A DNA stretch of 64,000 nucleotides from Toxotes chatareus (lineage: Eukaryota > Chordata > Actinopteri > Toxotidae), in NCBI GenBank assembly GCA_016801885.1, contig CM028886.1, forward strand, positions 15,252,366-15,316,365, in the 5' to 3' direction. Shown here piece after piece: positions 48,801 through 58,790 of this stretch (positions are counted from its first letter, which is position 1; each line of letters begins with the position of its first letter). Below the pieces are notes generated by a model that searched no databases, was not told the DNA's origin, and saw only the letters and a list, made by a program, of their open reading frames with translations. Made by a program: the position numbers and the translations under genes.

Positions 48801-51800
48801 TCTCATTATGCAATTTAAATACATGGTTATTGGATTCTGTGTTCTAGACAAAACCACAGTGACATATTGACCTCTTTTCCTTATCTCCTATGGACACACA
48901 TACACACACACGATAACTGGTGTCCTTGGTGGTATCTGCTGTATGAAGTTCATAGACTAGAGTTAATTGTGTTGGGAGGCAGAAGAACATGGTGAACATG
49001 GCTTGGATTTGCTGGTCAATCACAGGGTCCATTTGACTTGGCCTCTGAAAATTAAGTCGTAAAGTTTTGAGTTTTGCAACCTCAGCTCAGCTTGGGATTT
49101 TATTTTGATTTATTTAGCTTCGATCATACTTCTGCACCCCATAAATGTGTCATTGTGTCACTCTGTTGAAGTAAATATATTTCCCAGTTTTTCTCTTTTG
49201 AATGTCATAAATTCCACTCACAATTTCCATTAAAGTAATTACCTAATTGTAAAATGGTTGGACAGGGGCTGCTATTTAGACCCTCCTCTGTAATCTAAGG
49301 AAGAAAGATCATCTCTAAAATGCACAACGCAAAATCCAGTTCTCCACCTTCAGCACACTTTGGTAATAGATGGACCTGGTTTAGAGTTTCATAACCAAGC
49401 AGTTGTTTTTCTGAATATACTACTGCTGCTGGAGACATGGATGTTTAACATTACATATTAAAAGTGACTTCTGTGGCAAACTAACACCACTCACAAAAGT
49501 GGCACTATGTGCTAGTTTATTCTGACTGAACACAAAAGTATTACAAGACTGTGTAATACTTTTTGTGATGGTCTGTACATTGACCTGCAGGTATAGAGGC
49601 TAAGTTAATAAACATTCAGATTAGTTGTAGTCTATATACAGCTTTCTCCCCTCTAGTTCTTTCTATCTCCACTGTTTGTGTTTTAGTTCAGCATTGCTCT
49701 CTGTCCCTTTCTGCCTCAGTGAGTCCCACTAAAGAGATAAAGGTGGTGGTCGGAGTTCGCCGGAGCAGCATGAGCAGCAGCTGTGGCAGCAGCGGTTATT
49801 ACAGCAGCAGTCCTACACTCAGCAGCAGTCCACCTGTCCTCTGCAACCCCAAATCTGGTACAATGACATGGACACATACACACACATAGAGTCTAGCTTA
49901 TAAAGAGCCTAAAAGTATGTGGATAAGTGGGAATAGAAGTGGAGGTGAAGAGGTAGATGTTTTATGTGCATACTGACAGGTTAATGGCTCCTGGGGGAAG
50001 CCTACTGATGTTAATGTACTGATTATACCTCAGATGTGTTCTTGTAGGACACTAATTCCTAATTTGACTTTGTATAGTAAATTTTTGAACATCACAGTCA
50101 TTAAAGATTTCAACCTTAACACCATTTTCCCGTAAGTGTAGAAGGCTCTCAACAGGCCATACCAAAAATGACTTAACCTGCCTCCTGCCAGTCATTGAAT
50201 CACAAACTGTAAATTGTCTTCACTTTATATAGCAAACCTTTAAAGAAATATTGAAGAGAATCTAAATAACTGTCAATACAATAATAAATGTCAACTACAG
50301 AGGAAGACAGAACTGCTTTAACTTATGAATGAATTGACACCTTTGAGCTGTGTGTTTGCTTGCGTGTGTACATGTGTGTTTCTGTTTTTTGTGTCTTTAC
50401 TACTGTGAGAGACTTCCTTTGATGTGTCTAATCCAAGCAGAGTCCTTGACAGGAGTCTCTTTGTACCAGCAGAGCCCCCCTCAACATGGGCACTCACACA
50501 CACCATACACAAAGAACAGGAAGAGGAAGGCGCACACACATGTGCACACACAAACACTCAGGGTGTTTCCCCTCTGCCTTACATTAACCTCAGTAATTGT
50601 GTTTATTACATGATAGGAAGATAAGGAGGCAAAAAATAAAAAAACATAGTAGACGGTACAAAAGTTTCCCAATGAATGTGGAGTTTTGTGTCTTGTGTGA
50701 TTTCTGGTATGAATTCATTAAACCACAGAGATTAAAAAAACAAAAAGATGCCAAGTTCTCTCTCACATTGCTTTCTCTGTCTTATTAGATTAGAATGAAG
50801 TACTACACAGGCCACAAGTGATTTGTCAAGTACACACACACACACTGTACAGCACACACAAACCACAGGCTTTATAAGAGACATGTCCTCAGCTTTGTGT
50901 AGAAGATGTAAATGCAATTATTAAAGTTATTTTAGCACTTATTTGAGATACTTTTTCAGATATTATACTAATATTTATGTGTTATTTTCTTTCCGTGTGA
51001 AATAATTACCAAGTAATTATTATTATTATAAGTAATTAGCAATAAATAATAAGTTTAATATGATCAACATATTAAACATCTGTTGCATTGTATGTTGTGT
51101 GTACGCAGAAATATGTGTACTATCTCTCTCTGTAAATCTCAGTCATTGCACAATCACTAACAAACTGCTCTCATGCATAAGTGTGTTTTCCACAGCCCCC
51201 GTTTAATCAAATATCTGTGGTGGAATCATTACCACAACTGTTACATGCAATTTTATAGCACCAACAGTATAGTGTTATTCATTCATTCATCATACTTTTA
51301 TCTGTAAGCCATAAGCGGCAGTGAAATCTCAGTCATCAAACCTCAGAGTCAACTGCTAAAGATTTAGTTAACAAATTGACCTCTGTCACTTTAAAAACAT
51401 TGCCTCGTTTTTCATTTCCATTACATATGATCACAATCTAGAAAAAAAACTCATACTTTGCAGAGCTTACACATTCTCTCACATGCACATCTTCTTTAAT
51501 ATAACCAGTTTATGTGTGAAGAATGCATGTACACACACATATTGTGTGAGTATGCATTCTTCATAGACAAGGCCTCCGGTTTCTTACCAATCAAACCAAC
51601 CAAACCAAACCAGCTCTTTAGTTTGGCGATTTCTTAAAAATAGTTTGTTTTAATGAAGAAAATTTAAAAAGTGACTCAATTTTAAGAAGTAGAGGTCCAG
51701 TGGAATGCTGTGTAGGGTAATGTTGAAGTGAGTAATTGTTAGGGGAAGTTGGAGGAGGGCAAGGGGAGCTATACTGTTTCAGGAAGTAGCAAGCCTCCAG

Positions 51801-52233
51801 GCCTTATGAGCATGTGCAAATTCTACACACACATACAGAGACACATTTTAACCAACAATATGTTGTCTTTGTGTTTCTGTGTGTGTGCATGTTCGTGCCT
51901 GTTTGCAGATGTGTGTGCCGCAACCATGTGTATGTCCGCATATGTATGTGGTCATGTCTGATTGTCATGTTAACAAGTAACATTTTGTGGTGTTTTTCTC
52001 TACAGTTCTGAAGAGACAAGTGAGTCCAGAGGAGCTGCAGACACCAGGAGGACCTTTTATAAAGAAGACATTCACTGTAAGGCACATAAACACACACACA
52101 CACACACACCCACATGCACACAGCCACATGCAGCTGAGCTCTAACAAAGACTACTTCAGCATGGATCCTGTCACACACTCAGTCACAAAGGAAGGGCTCT
52201 CAAGTCATGTGTATATGCAGACAGCTCAGGCGT

Positions 52234-52326
<93 letters not shown>

Positions 52327-55300
52327 TTCACAGACATGCTCACCTGTTACACTCTGCACTTTTTCTGTCATGAGTTTGCCACAGGGCAAACACACTCATG
52401 TATGTGATGAAAATATTCTAAGCAAAATTGTTCACTGACTAGCTACAACCAGGTGCATGTTTTTTTGCCTCAGATTAGATACTAAACATGTGCACTGAAA
52501 ACAGGAACATGTCATATCATATCAGCATTTCACGTTTTCTTTTTATTCCTCAGATTGTAGGCGATGCTGTGGGTTGGGGCTTTGTGGTGCGAGGCAGCAA
52601 ACCCTGTCACATCCAGGCTGTGGACCCTGGCGGACCTGCAGCTGCTGCTGGCATGAAGGTAAGACCAGTAGAGATGTAAGTCAGTGGGCTTCCTCCATCT
52701 GTAGATCCATGGGGTAAAGGGACAAACGAAAGAAAGGAGGGTAAATGTCATTGTAGCATGAATGGACAGAAATAGCTTCACACTGGATAAAGGTAGAGAG
52801 GTAAAGGAAAAATCCCAGTTCTTGGTTGTCTGTTAGATGTGTGCAAATAAATAGTAAATAGGAAAAAATTTCACTTTCAGTTCACTGTAGGAGATGTTTT
52901 TTCATGTGCGTTGTGATTCATTTGCCTGGTACATGAATCATGTTCTTTCAACCTGCCGTCTTCTTTAACTGATAATTATCTACGTTTCAAAAACATGTTC
53001 AGATGAAACTTATGATAAATTGTAATGGAAAGCTTAAAAATAACAAGAGGTACCTCAAATTAACATACATTTTTCCTTTAAATATATAATGTTATTTTGA
53101 AGTGCAGACTGTGAGAGAAGTGTTAGACAAGTATAAAAGAAATAAAATGAATCAAGAGATAAAGAAGAGTGTAAGGATGCTTTCTGTAACTTCAGCCTGC
53201 ATTTGGAGGGCGGTTGGGACAGGAGCGCAGAGAAACTGCAACAGCAGGAAAACTGTTGTGAGAGGAAAAAAGCCAGGAAGGAGGAAAACGGGGTAAGGGT
53301 GGTTTTGCTGCCGCAGCTGGCCTGAAAGTATGTAAGGAGAGTTGCAGCAAGGAATCCTGGGAATGCAGAACATAGCAAATTTAACCACAACATGAAGAGG
53401 GAGGAGAGGGCGAGGGCTGAATGAAAGAAGCGGCAGGAGCCAGAAAGAGGAGCAGAGAAGCAAATGACTCGGAGGAGAAAATTGGAAGGGAAAACATTAA
53501 GTTATGAAGCACGTAATAAACTGTTGGCTGTGTTTTAGCTTAATTGATCAATAAACCATTGCTGATGTCCACTGGACATTTTCCTCAGGCGTTGAAAATA
53601 ACTTTCATTATCATCTGTGAAGTGTCTAAAATGTCAGTCTTTAAGCTTTTAATGGAAAAACAAAGGTGACAACTCTTAAACATGAAACTCTGAATCTACA
53701 AGGTTTCTTTTTATATATATGTAAGTAAAGGCAAGGGTGTTAACTCCGAGTGAAGTAAGAGAGAAGACATGACATAAGCTGAGGAGCGATGAGTGTGGAG
53801 GATGTAGAAGGAGGCCGATGCAGAGAAGCTTAAGTATTAGCACTGAAAGAGGAAACTGTCAGAATTAGTATCACTTCTGCTCCGGTTACTGTCAACCATT
53901 TTCTTTTTTTTCTTTTTTTTTTTTAAATTTACTGTGGAAATACATTCCATGGTTCACAGTGGGTTATAAAAGTGTCCAGTGTGTGTTTATGCAGTTGGCT
54001 CGATTGACTTGAACTGATTGTGTGACCTACATGCTTACTATGAGGATCTTATGCAACAGTTTTACACCATGTCTTGTCATTTTAACTCTAATATGTTTTG
54101 TTTTTTAGATTAAGAGGTAACATTATCTTTCACTGTATGTGGTGAATAACGTTCATATCCATGAAGCCGACCAAAAAAGTTTTTATTGATTTGTAATTAA
54201 GCAGTAACATAATCCAACAGAGGGAATGCCGTGTTGTAAAGTGCTGGCAGCACAGTCAGGGCAAAAGGCCAAATGAGAAACTTACCCCTATTGAACTGAG
54301 TGCTGGTAGCATCACCGGGCTCTTCTCGATTTTCTCATCACACTCACGCTCTCAAACACTGTTTCTCCGTCACCACACACATCAGCATTGTCCTGACCAT
54401 AATGGATTTGACCACTTATGTAACTGTCTAATATATCACTCTTAGAGCCACTTCTAATGCACTTTTATAAGGCAGCAGGTAGAGCAGGATGTGCGTTTGT
54501 CTTACTTTGTGTCCATTTGTACATTCTGCTCTGTGCTGCATGTTTGCACACCATTAAGTGTGTGAACTGAACAATATGTTTCGTTACAGTATTTGGACCA
54601 CATTGATATAACTATCAGGGTCTTAACTTAGAAGATTTAAAGATGAGATGATTCAGGAATTGTATTGTAATATGATCATATATCTGCTGGACATATAATT
54701 CTGTATTCTGTCACACAAAAAATGAAATGGTCTGACCCTCTCATAAAGAAACAGTACCACGTTTTGGGAAACATATTCATATTAACTTATTTGCTTTCTT
54801 GTTGAGACTCTCTGGGAGTCTTTTTCCTTATGGAGAAGTTGCCAGGCAACCAGTGTACTCCAGGAAGTTGCTGCCCCTGGCCAAGAGATTGTCCCACACA
54901 ATAACTCTCTATAAAACCACAGCTTGCCTTTTTTTTCCATTTCTGTACAGATTAAACAAACAGAATATAGTACAGTGAGTAGCGTGGAGGTGCTGTGTGA
55001 ATTACGCCTGACTAATATGCCATTCAGTTTGAGGGGATCATGATGCCATATTAAAAACATACATGCCTGCGTCTTCACTGTGCCTGGTAACCTTTGTATA
55101 GAGGCAGGGTAGCTGTTTCCCCCTGCTTCCAGTCTTTATGCTAAGCAAAGCTAAGCTAACTGTCTCCTGGCTGTGGCTTCATCCTGAACAGACAGACATG
55201 ATGGTGGTATCAGTCTTCTTATTTCATTTCAAGTGAATGCTTTTATTTTTACATAATTTCAAACTGTTTCCTTTAATCACCAACCCAACCAGGGAACCGT

Positions 55301-57273
55301 CCAGTGTATGGTTCCAATTCAATCTAACCTCTACATTACAAACAGCTGTTATCACTACATGTAAGTCAAATATCTCAGCATGGCCTCTTAGCATGTGATG
55401 TTTGTTCTCTCTCTGCGTTTTCTCTTTATGCCGGTTTGTGTCTCTTTCCCCTCTCTGTGTGAGAGCAATTTTAACCCTCTGAGTGCAAGGAGCCATTCAG
55501 TCCAGCTGGGCCCCAGCCAAGACTAACAACCCCAGAGCCTGAAAGGAGCGAAGCATCAGTGGGAGAGAAAGAGGGGGAGGTGTTGTGAGGGAGTTAAAGA
55601 GGTTGAAAGGAAAGGTAGAATGTAGAGAGAGAGAGAGAGGTAGAGAGAGAGAGAGATGAATAGAAGTAGAGAAAAAAAAATTCCTCTGCAGCACAGGATT
55701 AACAGTCTGCTTTTCTTTTTTTTTCCTTCCCTCTATCACTCGTAATCTCTCTTTCCACTTATTCTGGCTCTGCCTATTTTGATCTCTCCTTTCCTGAAAC
55801 ATTTAGGAGCACTGGAAAAAAAATTCAGCAGCAATTGCTGTGAAAATAACCAAAAATAGTACCCTCTATCTGCGTGTGTTTGCTATTCTCTGCTTCATAT
55901 GTAAAATCACTTTATGTAAGGAACAGGCAGGGGTTGAATAGTTGCTCCCTGTATGATGATTCTGGATGTGTGATATTTTCTGCATCCAAGGCACATGAAA
56001 CACATCTGTAAAAGTTTTTCCTCTATCGTCAACTCAGCTGTCTCCTTCTGCTTGCGTGTGTGCTGCAATAGCTTTCAAAACTACCAAACCGCAGCAGCAG
56101 CAGTAGCTGAATCGTGTTGCAGGAGCAGCAGCAGCTATGAGGCAGCTCTGACAACAAATCTTATTTTTGTCAGAGCTGCCCGAGTTGGAGGGGTGGTTAA
56201 ATAGCAGTAAGGGAGGTGGTGTCAAGGTGTGACGGGGAGTGGGGGGGGCTCTGGAGCGTGTTTGTTTTGTTGTACCTGATGTAGTTGTGCCACAGATACC
56301 ACTTCATGTGAACATGATCAGTGTTTACTGTTGGAGCTATGACTGTGTTGCAATTTCTCTCTTGGCTCTCTGCCAAGAGAGAATTGGCAGTTTATTAGCT
56401 GCACAGTGATTGAAGATGTATGTCAATACTCCCCCAAAACGGATTCATTTGAGTTTCAAACACTAACCTGGAGGCTTGAAAAGCACTCGTAGCAGCTGTA
56501 GTTATCCTTTGCCTGCTGCTGTCTTTTCTCAGGAGAGACCTGAGAACAACAAGCATCATTAAGAACGCCAAACAGTCACACAACCATCATAAAAGCAAAT
56601 AACACTGTCAAATGGTGTTTAACTGCTGAAGCGATGATAGAGCAGCATGACAGTGCTGAATATCTCTGTAATCAAGTGTAAGCATAAAATATGATTCAAC
56701 AATAGATTTTTTTTTTTTTTTTTTGAAGGAATACCCCTTCAAATATTTATCTTTTCGGAATAAAACGCGAACTATGGGCTTGAAGCAGAAGCAGCTTTAC
56801 AGTGGACTCCAATAACGACCGAGAGCCACAATTTAATCAATAGAAGCATATAAACATCCTGCAGCATTACTTCCATGTCGCACAGGGGCCTTCTCATAGC
56901 TCCAAAACAAGGCAACGATTTACTTTTCAGAGCTACCTTCAAACCTACAGGAGGTGAGTATCTGATACTAAAAAGATTTTCTGTGGAGTATCCCTTTGTT
57001 TCTTTCTCCTCTAATGTCTTTAAATACTCTTTTGATCACTTCTGCTCCCACCTCACTTTTGGATTTCATCTGCGGTGATTGACATGAAATTTAACAGTAA
57101 TAAATCCGAATCATCACGCATCACTCCCTTCTGTGTGCATCTTTCTGCAGGTGTGTCAGTTTGTGGTATCTGTGAACGGGCTGAACGTCCTCTCACATGA
57201 CTACCGGACCGTCAGCAACCTGATCCTGACTGGACCCAGGACAATCGTCATGGAAGTGATGGAGGAGGTATAA
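32514..57273 (+). CDS. deptor: DEPTOR, DEP domain-containing mTOR-interacting protein, complete, nine coding exons
   Basis: Exons: 32514-32599, 36666-36844, 37285-37408, 44738-44916, 48386-48568, 49720-49857, 52006-52076, 52554-52658, 57151-57273 (395 residues; human 409). DEPTOR binds the FAT region of mTOR through its PDZ domain and dampens mTORC1 and mTORC2. Visible domains: DEP1 about 30-113 (HHLRTYPNCFVAKELIDWLI), DEP2 about 131-212 (ASEFIDWLLQEGE), and a Ser-rich linker with betaTrCP-type degron SSGYYS at 274-279 (SSGYFS in human). A PDZ domain lies at about 321-394 with carboxylate-loop WGFV at 328-331. Phases join without a break, and every intron is GT-AG. The start chosen is the ATG at 32514 (G at -3 and +4); an in-frame upstream exon is possible (see findings). 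The C-terminus ends MEEV, where human has EELEC. Confidence 0.97.
33795..34132. repeat. Interspersed repeat copy 1 (fish repeat sharing words with 39213-39418)
   Basis: It contains CTGAAATATCTCATGAAATT, TTGGTACAAATATATAG, ATCATGCTAAACTAAGC, TGAACATGGTAAATATTAT and CTCAAAGCACCACAGTCCCT. The order matches a high-copy teleost repeat (recalled). The TGAACATGGTAAATATTAT block recurs at about 39335 as TGAACATGGAAAACATTAT. Ends are approximate, family name unknown. Confidence 0.65.
35803..36405. repeat. Possible interspersed repeat, unclassified
   Basis: Blocks such as GGCTGGCAATATTATACACT, AACAAATCCCACGAAAGGAC and ACTGGGTAGAGAAAGTAGTA look like sequence seen repeatedly in teleost genomes. This is from memory only; no second copy lies in the window. 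Confidence 0.35.
36666..36844 (+). CDS. deptor: DEPTOR exon 2 (DEP1, first part)
   Basis: A 179-nt exon encoding LRLHEGKVIKDRRHHLRTYP and onward to KLLDQSIIHH, plus one base. The acceptor CTCTAG ends at 36665; the donor GTAAGT at 36845 is followed by a (TG)n tract. Confidence 0.97.
36857..36889. repeat. (TG)16 microsatellite abutting a donor site
   Basis: An uninterrupted TG run beginning 13 bases downstream of the exon 2 donor of DEPTOR. Confidence 0.95.
37285..37408 (+). CDS. deptor: DEPTOR exon 3 (DEP1, second part)
   Basis: Encodes (V)CDEHREFKDMKLFYRFRKDD, GTFPLDSEAKVFMRGQRIYE and two bases of Lys. The acceptor TTTTCAG ends at 37284 and the donor GTATGT starts at 37409. Confidence 0.96.
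37539..37632. repeat. Truncated copy of the foldback repeat
   Basis: GATGAGGAGATTGACATCGC followed by GTCATGCCTGTAGGG and GGTTAGCTTAGCTTAGCATA matches one arm of the inverted-repeat element seen at 42805-43232. The second arm is missing. Confidence 0.65.
39213..39418. repeat. Interspersed repeat copy 2
   Basis: GTGAAATATCTTAACATTTT, CCCAAGGATGAATCCTATTG, GGCTTTGGTGGTCCCCC, TGAACATGGAAAACATTAT and ACATCAGCATGTTAGCATTG are ordered as in a common teleost repeat. It shares blocks with 33795-34132. Confidence 0.65.
42805..43232. repeat. Foldback (long inverted-repeat) element, complete copy
   Basis: The outer arms are imperfect inverted repeats of about 160 bp. GTAGATGAGATGATCAATGC (left) opposes GCATCAGTCTTCTCATCTAA (right), and near the centre CTCTGTCCAAAGGT opposes GTTACCTTTGGACAGA. 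The right arm carries TATGCTAAGCTAAGCT, the typical word of this teleost repeat. No ORF is present, so it is a non-autonomous (MITE-like) element by structure. Ends are approximate. Confidence 0.75.
44738..44916 (+). CDS. deptor: DEPTOR exon 4 (DEP2, first part)
   Basis: A 179-nt exon, the same length and phases as exon 2. It encodes (K)LMNTENNLLQSREEEGGTFE then RTLVASEFIDWLLQEGE and RRLLEHGIIQH. The acceptor CCACAG ends at 44737 and the donor GTGAGG starts at 44917. Confidence 0.97.
44917..48385 (+). other. deptor: DEPTOR intron 4
   Basis: A 3.47-kb intron with A/T homopolymers (near 46045-46058, 48107-48120). No gene or clear transposon is recognised. Confidence 0.75.
48386..48568 (+). CDS. 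deptor: DEPTOR exon 5 (DEP2, second part, start of linker)
   Basis: Encodes (V)TNKHHFVDGPLLYQFRMNF then RRRRRLIELLHERG and SHDSPFCLRKQNSDGG. The basic RRRRR patch is as in human. The acceptor CATTAG ends at 48385 and the donor GTAAAT starts at 48569. Confidence 0.96.
48569..49719 (+). other. deptor: DEPTOR intron 5, nothing recognised
   Basis: A 1.15-kb AT-rich intron. The frame running on from exon 5 into it is read-through only. Confidence 0.75.
49720..49857 (+). CDS. deptor: DEPTOR exon 6 (linker with phosphodegron)
   Basis: Encodes (V)SPTKEIKVVVGVRRSSMSS then SCGSSGYYSSSPTLSSSPP and VLCNPKS. The betaTrCP-recognised motif SSGxxS is encoded at 49788-49805. The acceptor CCTCAG ends at 49719; the donor is GTACAA at 49858. 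Confidence 0.96.
49858..52005 (+). other. deptor: DEPTOR intron 6
   Basis: A 2.15-kb intron with scattered CA/GT words and a long imperfect hairpin at 51515-51565. No gene is recognised. Confidence 0.75.
51515..51565. repeat. Imperfect hairpin, about 20 bp stem
   Basis: TGAAGAATGCAT (51517-51528) pairs exactly with ATGCATTCTTCA (51552-51563). The stem extends inward through two G-T wobbles, one A-A mismatch and CACACA/TGTGTG, leaving a loop of about five bases. It is shorter than a usual pre-miRNA. Confidence 0.8.
52006..52076 (+). CDS. deptor: DEPTOR exon 7 (linker to PDZ)
   Basis: Encodes (V)LKRQVSPEELQTPGGPFIK then KTFT. The acceptor TCTACAG ends at 52005; the donor GTAAGG at 52077 is followed by a CA tract. 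Confidence 0.95.
52235..52322. repeat. (CA)44 microsatellite
   Basis: An 88-base pure CA tract in DEPTOR intron 7, the longest simple repeat in the window. Open frames of alternating Thr-His or Cys-Val across it are artefacts. Confidence 0.97.
52554..52658 (+). CDS. deptor: DEPTOR exon 8 (PDZ, first half)
   Basis: A 35-codon, phase-0 exon, IVGDAVGWGFVVRGSKPCHI then QAVDPGGPAAAAGMK. This is almost identical to human DEPTOR and holds the peptide-binding loop WGFV. Confidence 0.97.
54757..55250. repeat. Foldback element, second near-complete copy
   Basis: The left end TTTTGGGAAACATATTCATA and the right part CTTCCAGTCTTTATGCTAAG, GACAGACATGATGGTGGTAT and CAGTCTTCTTATTTCATTTC are the same family as 42805-43232. 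The middle (for example AGTTGCCAGGCAACCAGTGT) is not present in the other copy, so this is a longer or different subfamily. No ORF. Confidence 0.7.
55623..55656. repeat. (GA)n simple repeat
   Basis: Two blocks of AG units separated by GGT, in a purine-rich stretch of DEPTOR intron 8. Confidence 0.9.
56141..56180. repeat. Perfect 14-bp inverted repeat, 12-nt loop
   Basis: GGCAGCTCTGACAA (56141-56154) and its exact reverse complement TTGTCAGAGCTGCC (56167-56180) lie in DEPTOR intron 8, just after a CAG/GCA-rich patch. Confidence 0.92.
57151..57273 (+). CDS. deptor: DEPTOR exon 9 (PDZ, second half, stop)
   Basis: Encodes VCQFVVSVNGLNVLSHDYRT, VSNLILTGPRTIVMEVMEEV and TAA (57271-57273). The acceptor TTTCTGCAG ends at 57150. 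The last codons overlap a weak donor-like GAG|GTATAAG, so an additional 3' coding exon cannot be fully excluded. Confidence 0.94.
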   Translation: MCQFVVSVNGLNVLSHDYRTVSNLILTGPRTIVMEVMEEV

Positions 57274-58790
57274 GTTTGGGAAGAGCTGTGAGAGAAAACC
57301 TCATAGAAGAGTAGCGTAATAATTATGTGGGAACTAGAAGGTTTAATAGCTGACCTCAAAACCACAACGATGGAGAAACGTAGACAACTTGAAATGCAAC
57401 TCACACTCTCACTGTTCCTACATTGTTTGGACAAGGTCGATGACTGAGAGACAGTGTGTGTTCAAGAATGTGGGTATTCGAGTCAAGTAAATGATTCATC
57501 CTATGGATACAACACACAGGTTCTTCTAGTTTTTCTTTGAATTTAGAGGCAGATGCACTACAGAGGGAAAGTGCAAGAGCCACCACCTCTGCAGATGGTG
57601 ATCCAACTGCGTCATTGTGACTCTCAGTCTTAACGAAGAGGCCCCAGATTCTGTATGTGAAGTAGGAAAACCTGTATTCCCCGTTTTTTGTTTGAGTTTT
57701 GATTTGCTGACCGTGTCAAAGGATGTGAGATTTTTTTATTAGAACCTGGAGATGAGCAAGTAAACTGTAACAATAAGGAGGAATATTTCATGCTGACACA
57801 TTCAGTGACCTCTCCCCCAGTTTATTTTTGACCATGGACTGAAACTCCTGATGGCTCAACACTGCCCTCTGCTGGGAAAACCAGGCAGACACAGAGAGGG
57901 AACGCATTTTTTTACATGAAACCACAACTCTGTTTCGTTTCGGGGTGTTTAATAGTTTTTCCTTGCCTGCAAACCACAATGTTAAATAGAAAAAACAAAC
58001 AATTTCTACCCTTATCATGTGAAAAACCAACTAGTAAATTAACTTTTAAAGCGATGCCCAGGTAGACTGATGTGTGGCTGCTTGGAGTGTGTTAGTGTAC
58101 AAAACAAAAGTGCAGTGATGAACTACATGTGACATTAACAGGCACAGTGTATATAGAAAAATTATGAAAGACTTTACGCACAAACAAATGGAAGAAGCCC
58201 TGCTTTAAAAAAAATAATTACAGGATGAAGCCTCATTAATGTGCAAACTAAAACTGCTACAGCACCAAGAACATCTTGGAAACTGTATAAATAATTGTTT
58301 TTAAATGGATGAATTTCCCTTGAACTCTTTAGTATCTTTTATTATAGTTTTTTTTTTTTTTTTTTTTAGTTTTTTTTTTTTAAGGTGATGCCTGATATGC
58401 AGATCTTAAACTTCCATAATGAAGCAGGAAGTCATTGAAAGAGAACAAGTGTTGCATGTTATACTTACTGTTGAGATGTTCTCAGCTCTAAAAGACCTTT
58501 AGGAAATCTTATAAGAAGTGTTACATTTAAAAAAAATTTAAAAATTAAGAAACTAGGTATGTTCCATACCAGTAGCAACGCCAAATACGTCCCAAACTAA
58601 TTGGAGCCATGTTATACAAACCAGCTTTATTGGAAACTTTAATTTAGAAGTAGCACACAGTCAATTCTGTTGACCTTTTTGTTGTATCTGCTGTATGTTC
58701 TTTGATGTTTGAAGAATTTTAAAGAGTAGAATGACAATATGAGCGCTCAAACCATGAAACAGCTTTTATAGTTTTAATAAACAAAATCAC
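57274..58790 (+). other. deptor: DEPTOR 3'UTR (extent inferred)
   Basis: AT-rich non-coding sequence after the stop. AATAAA at 58776-58781 is a plausible end signal. Long T-runs occur at 58347-58380. Later AATAAA words (for example 61309-61314) also exist, so the true 3' end is uncertain. Confidence 0.45.

Larger units (their letters stand above)
52659..57150 (+). other. deptor: DEPTOR intron 8
   Basis: A 4.5-kb intron. It holds a foldback element (about 54757-55250), a (GA)n region at 55623-55656, a perfect 14-bp hairpin at 56141-56180, a second inverted repeat near 56352-56377 and a T-run at about 56707-56724. No gene is seen. Confidence 0.75.

Noticed and set aside
52183..52438. Overlapping open frames on both strands encoding runs of Thr-His or Cys-Val
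   Set aside because: They are translations of the (CA)44 microsatellite, with no non-repeat conserved sequence.
55497..55802. 101-codon minus-strand open frame rich in Ser/Leu
   Set aside because: It translates the (GA)n/(CT)n low-complexity block in DEPTOR intron 8.
56710..57080. Possible additional interspersed repeat before DEPTOR exon 9
   Set aside because: It has the look of fish repeat sequence (AGTGGACTCCAATAACGACC), but I could not place a second copy, terminal repeats or a family.
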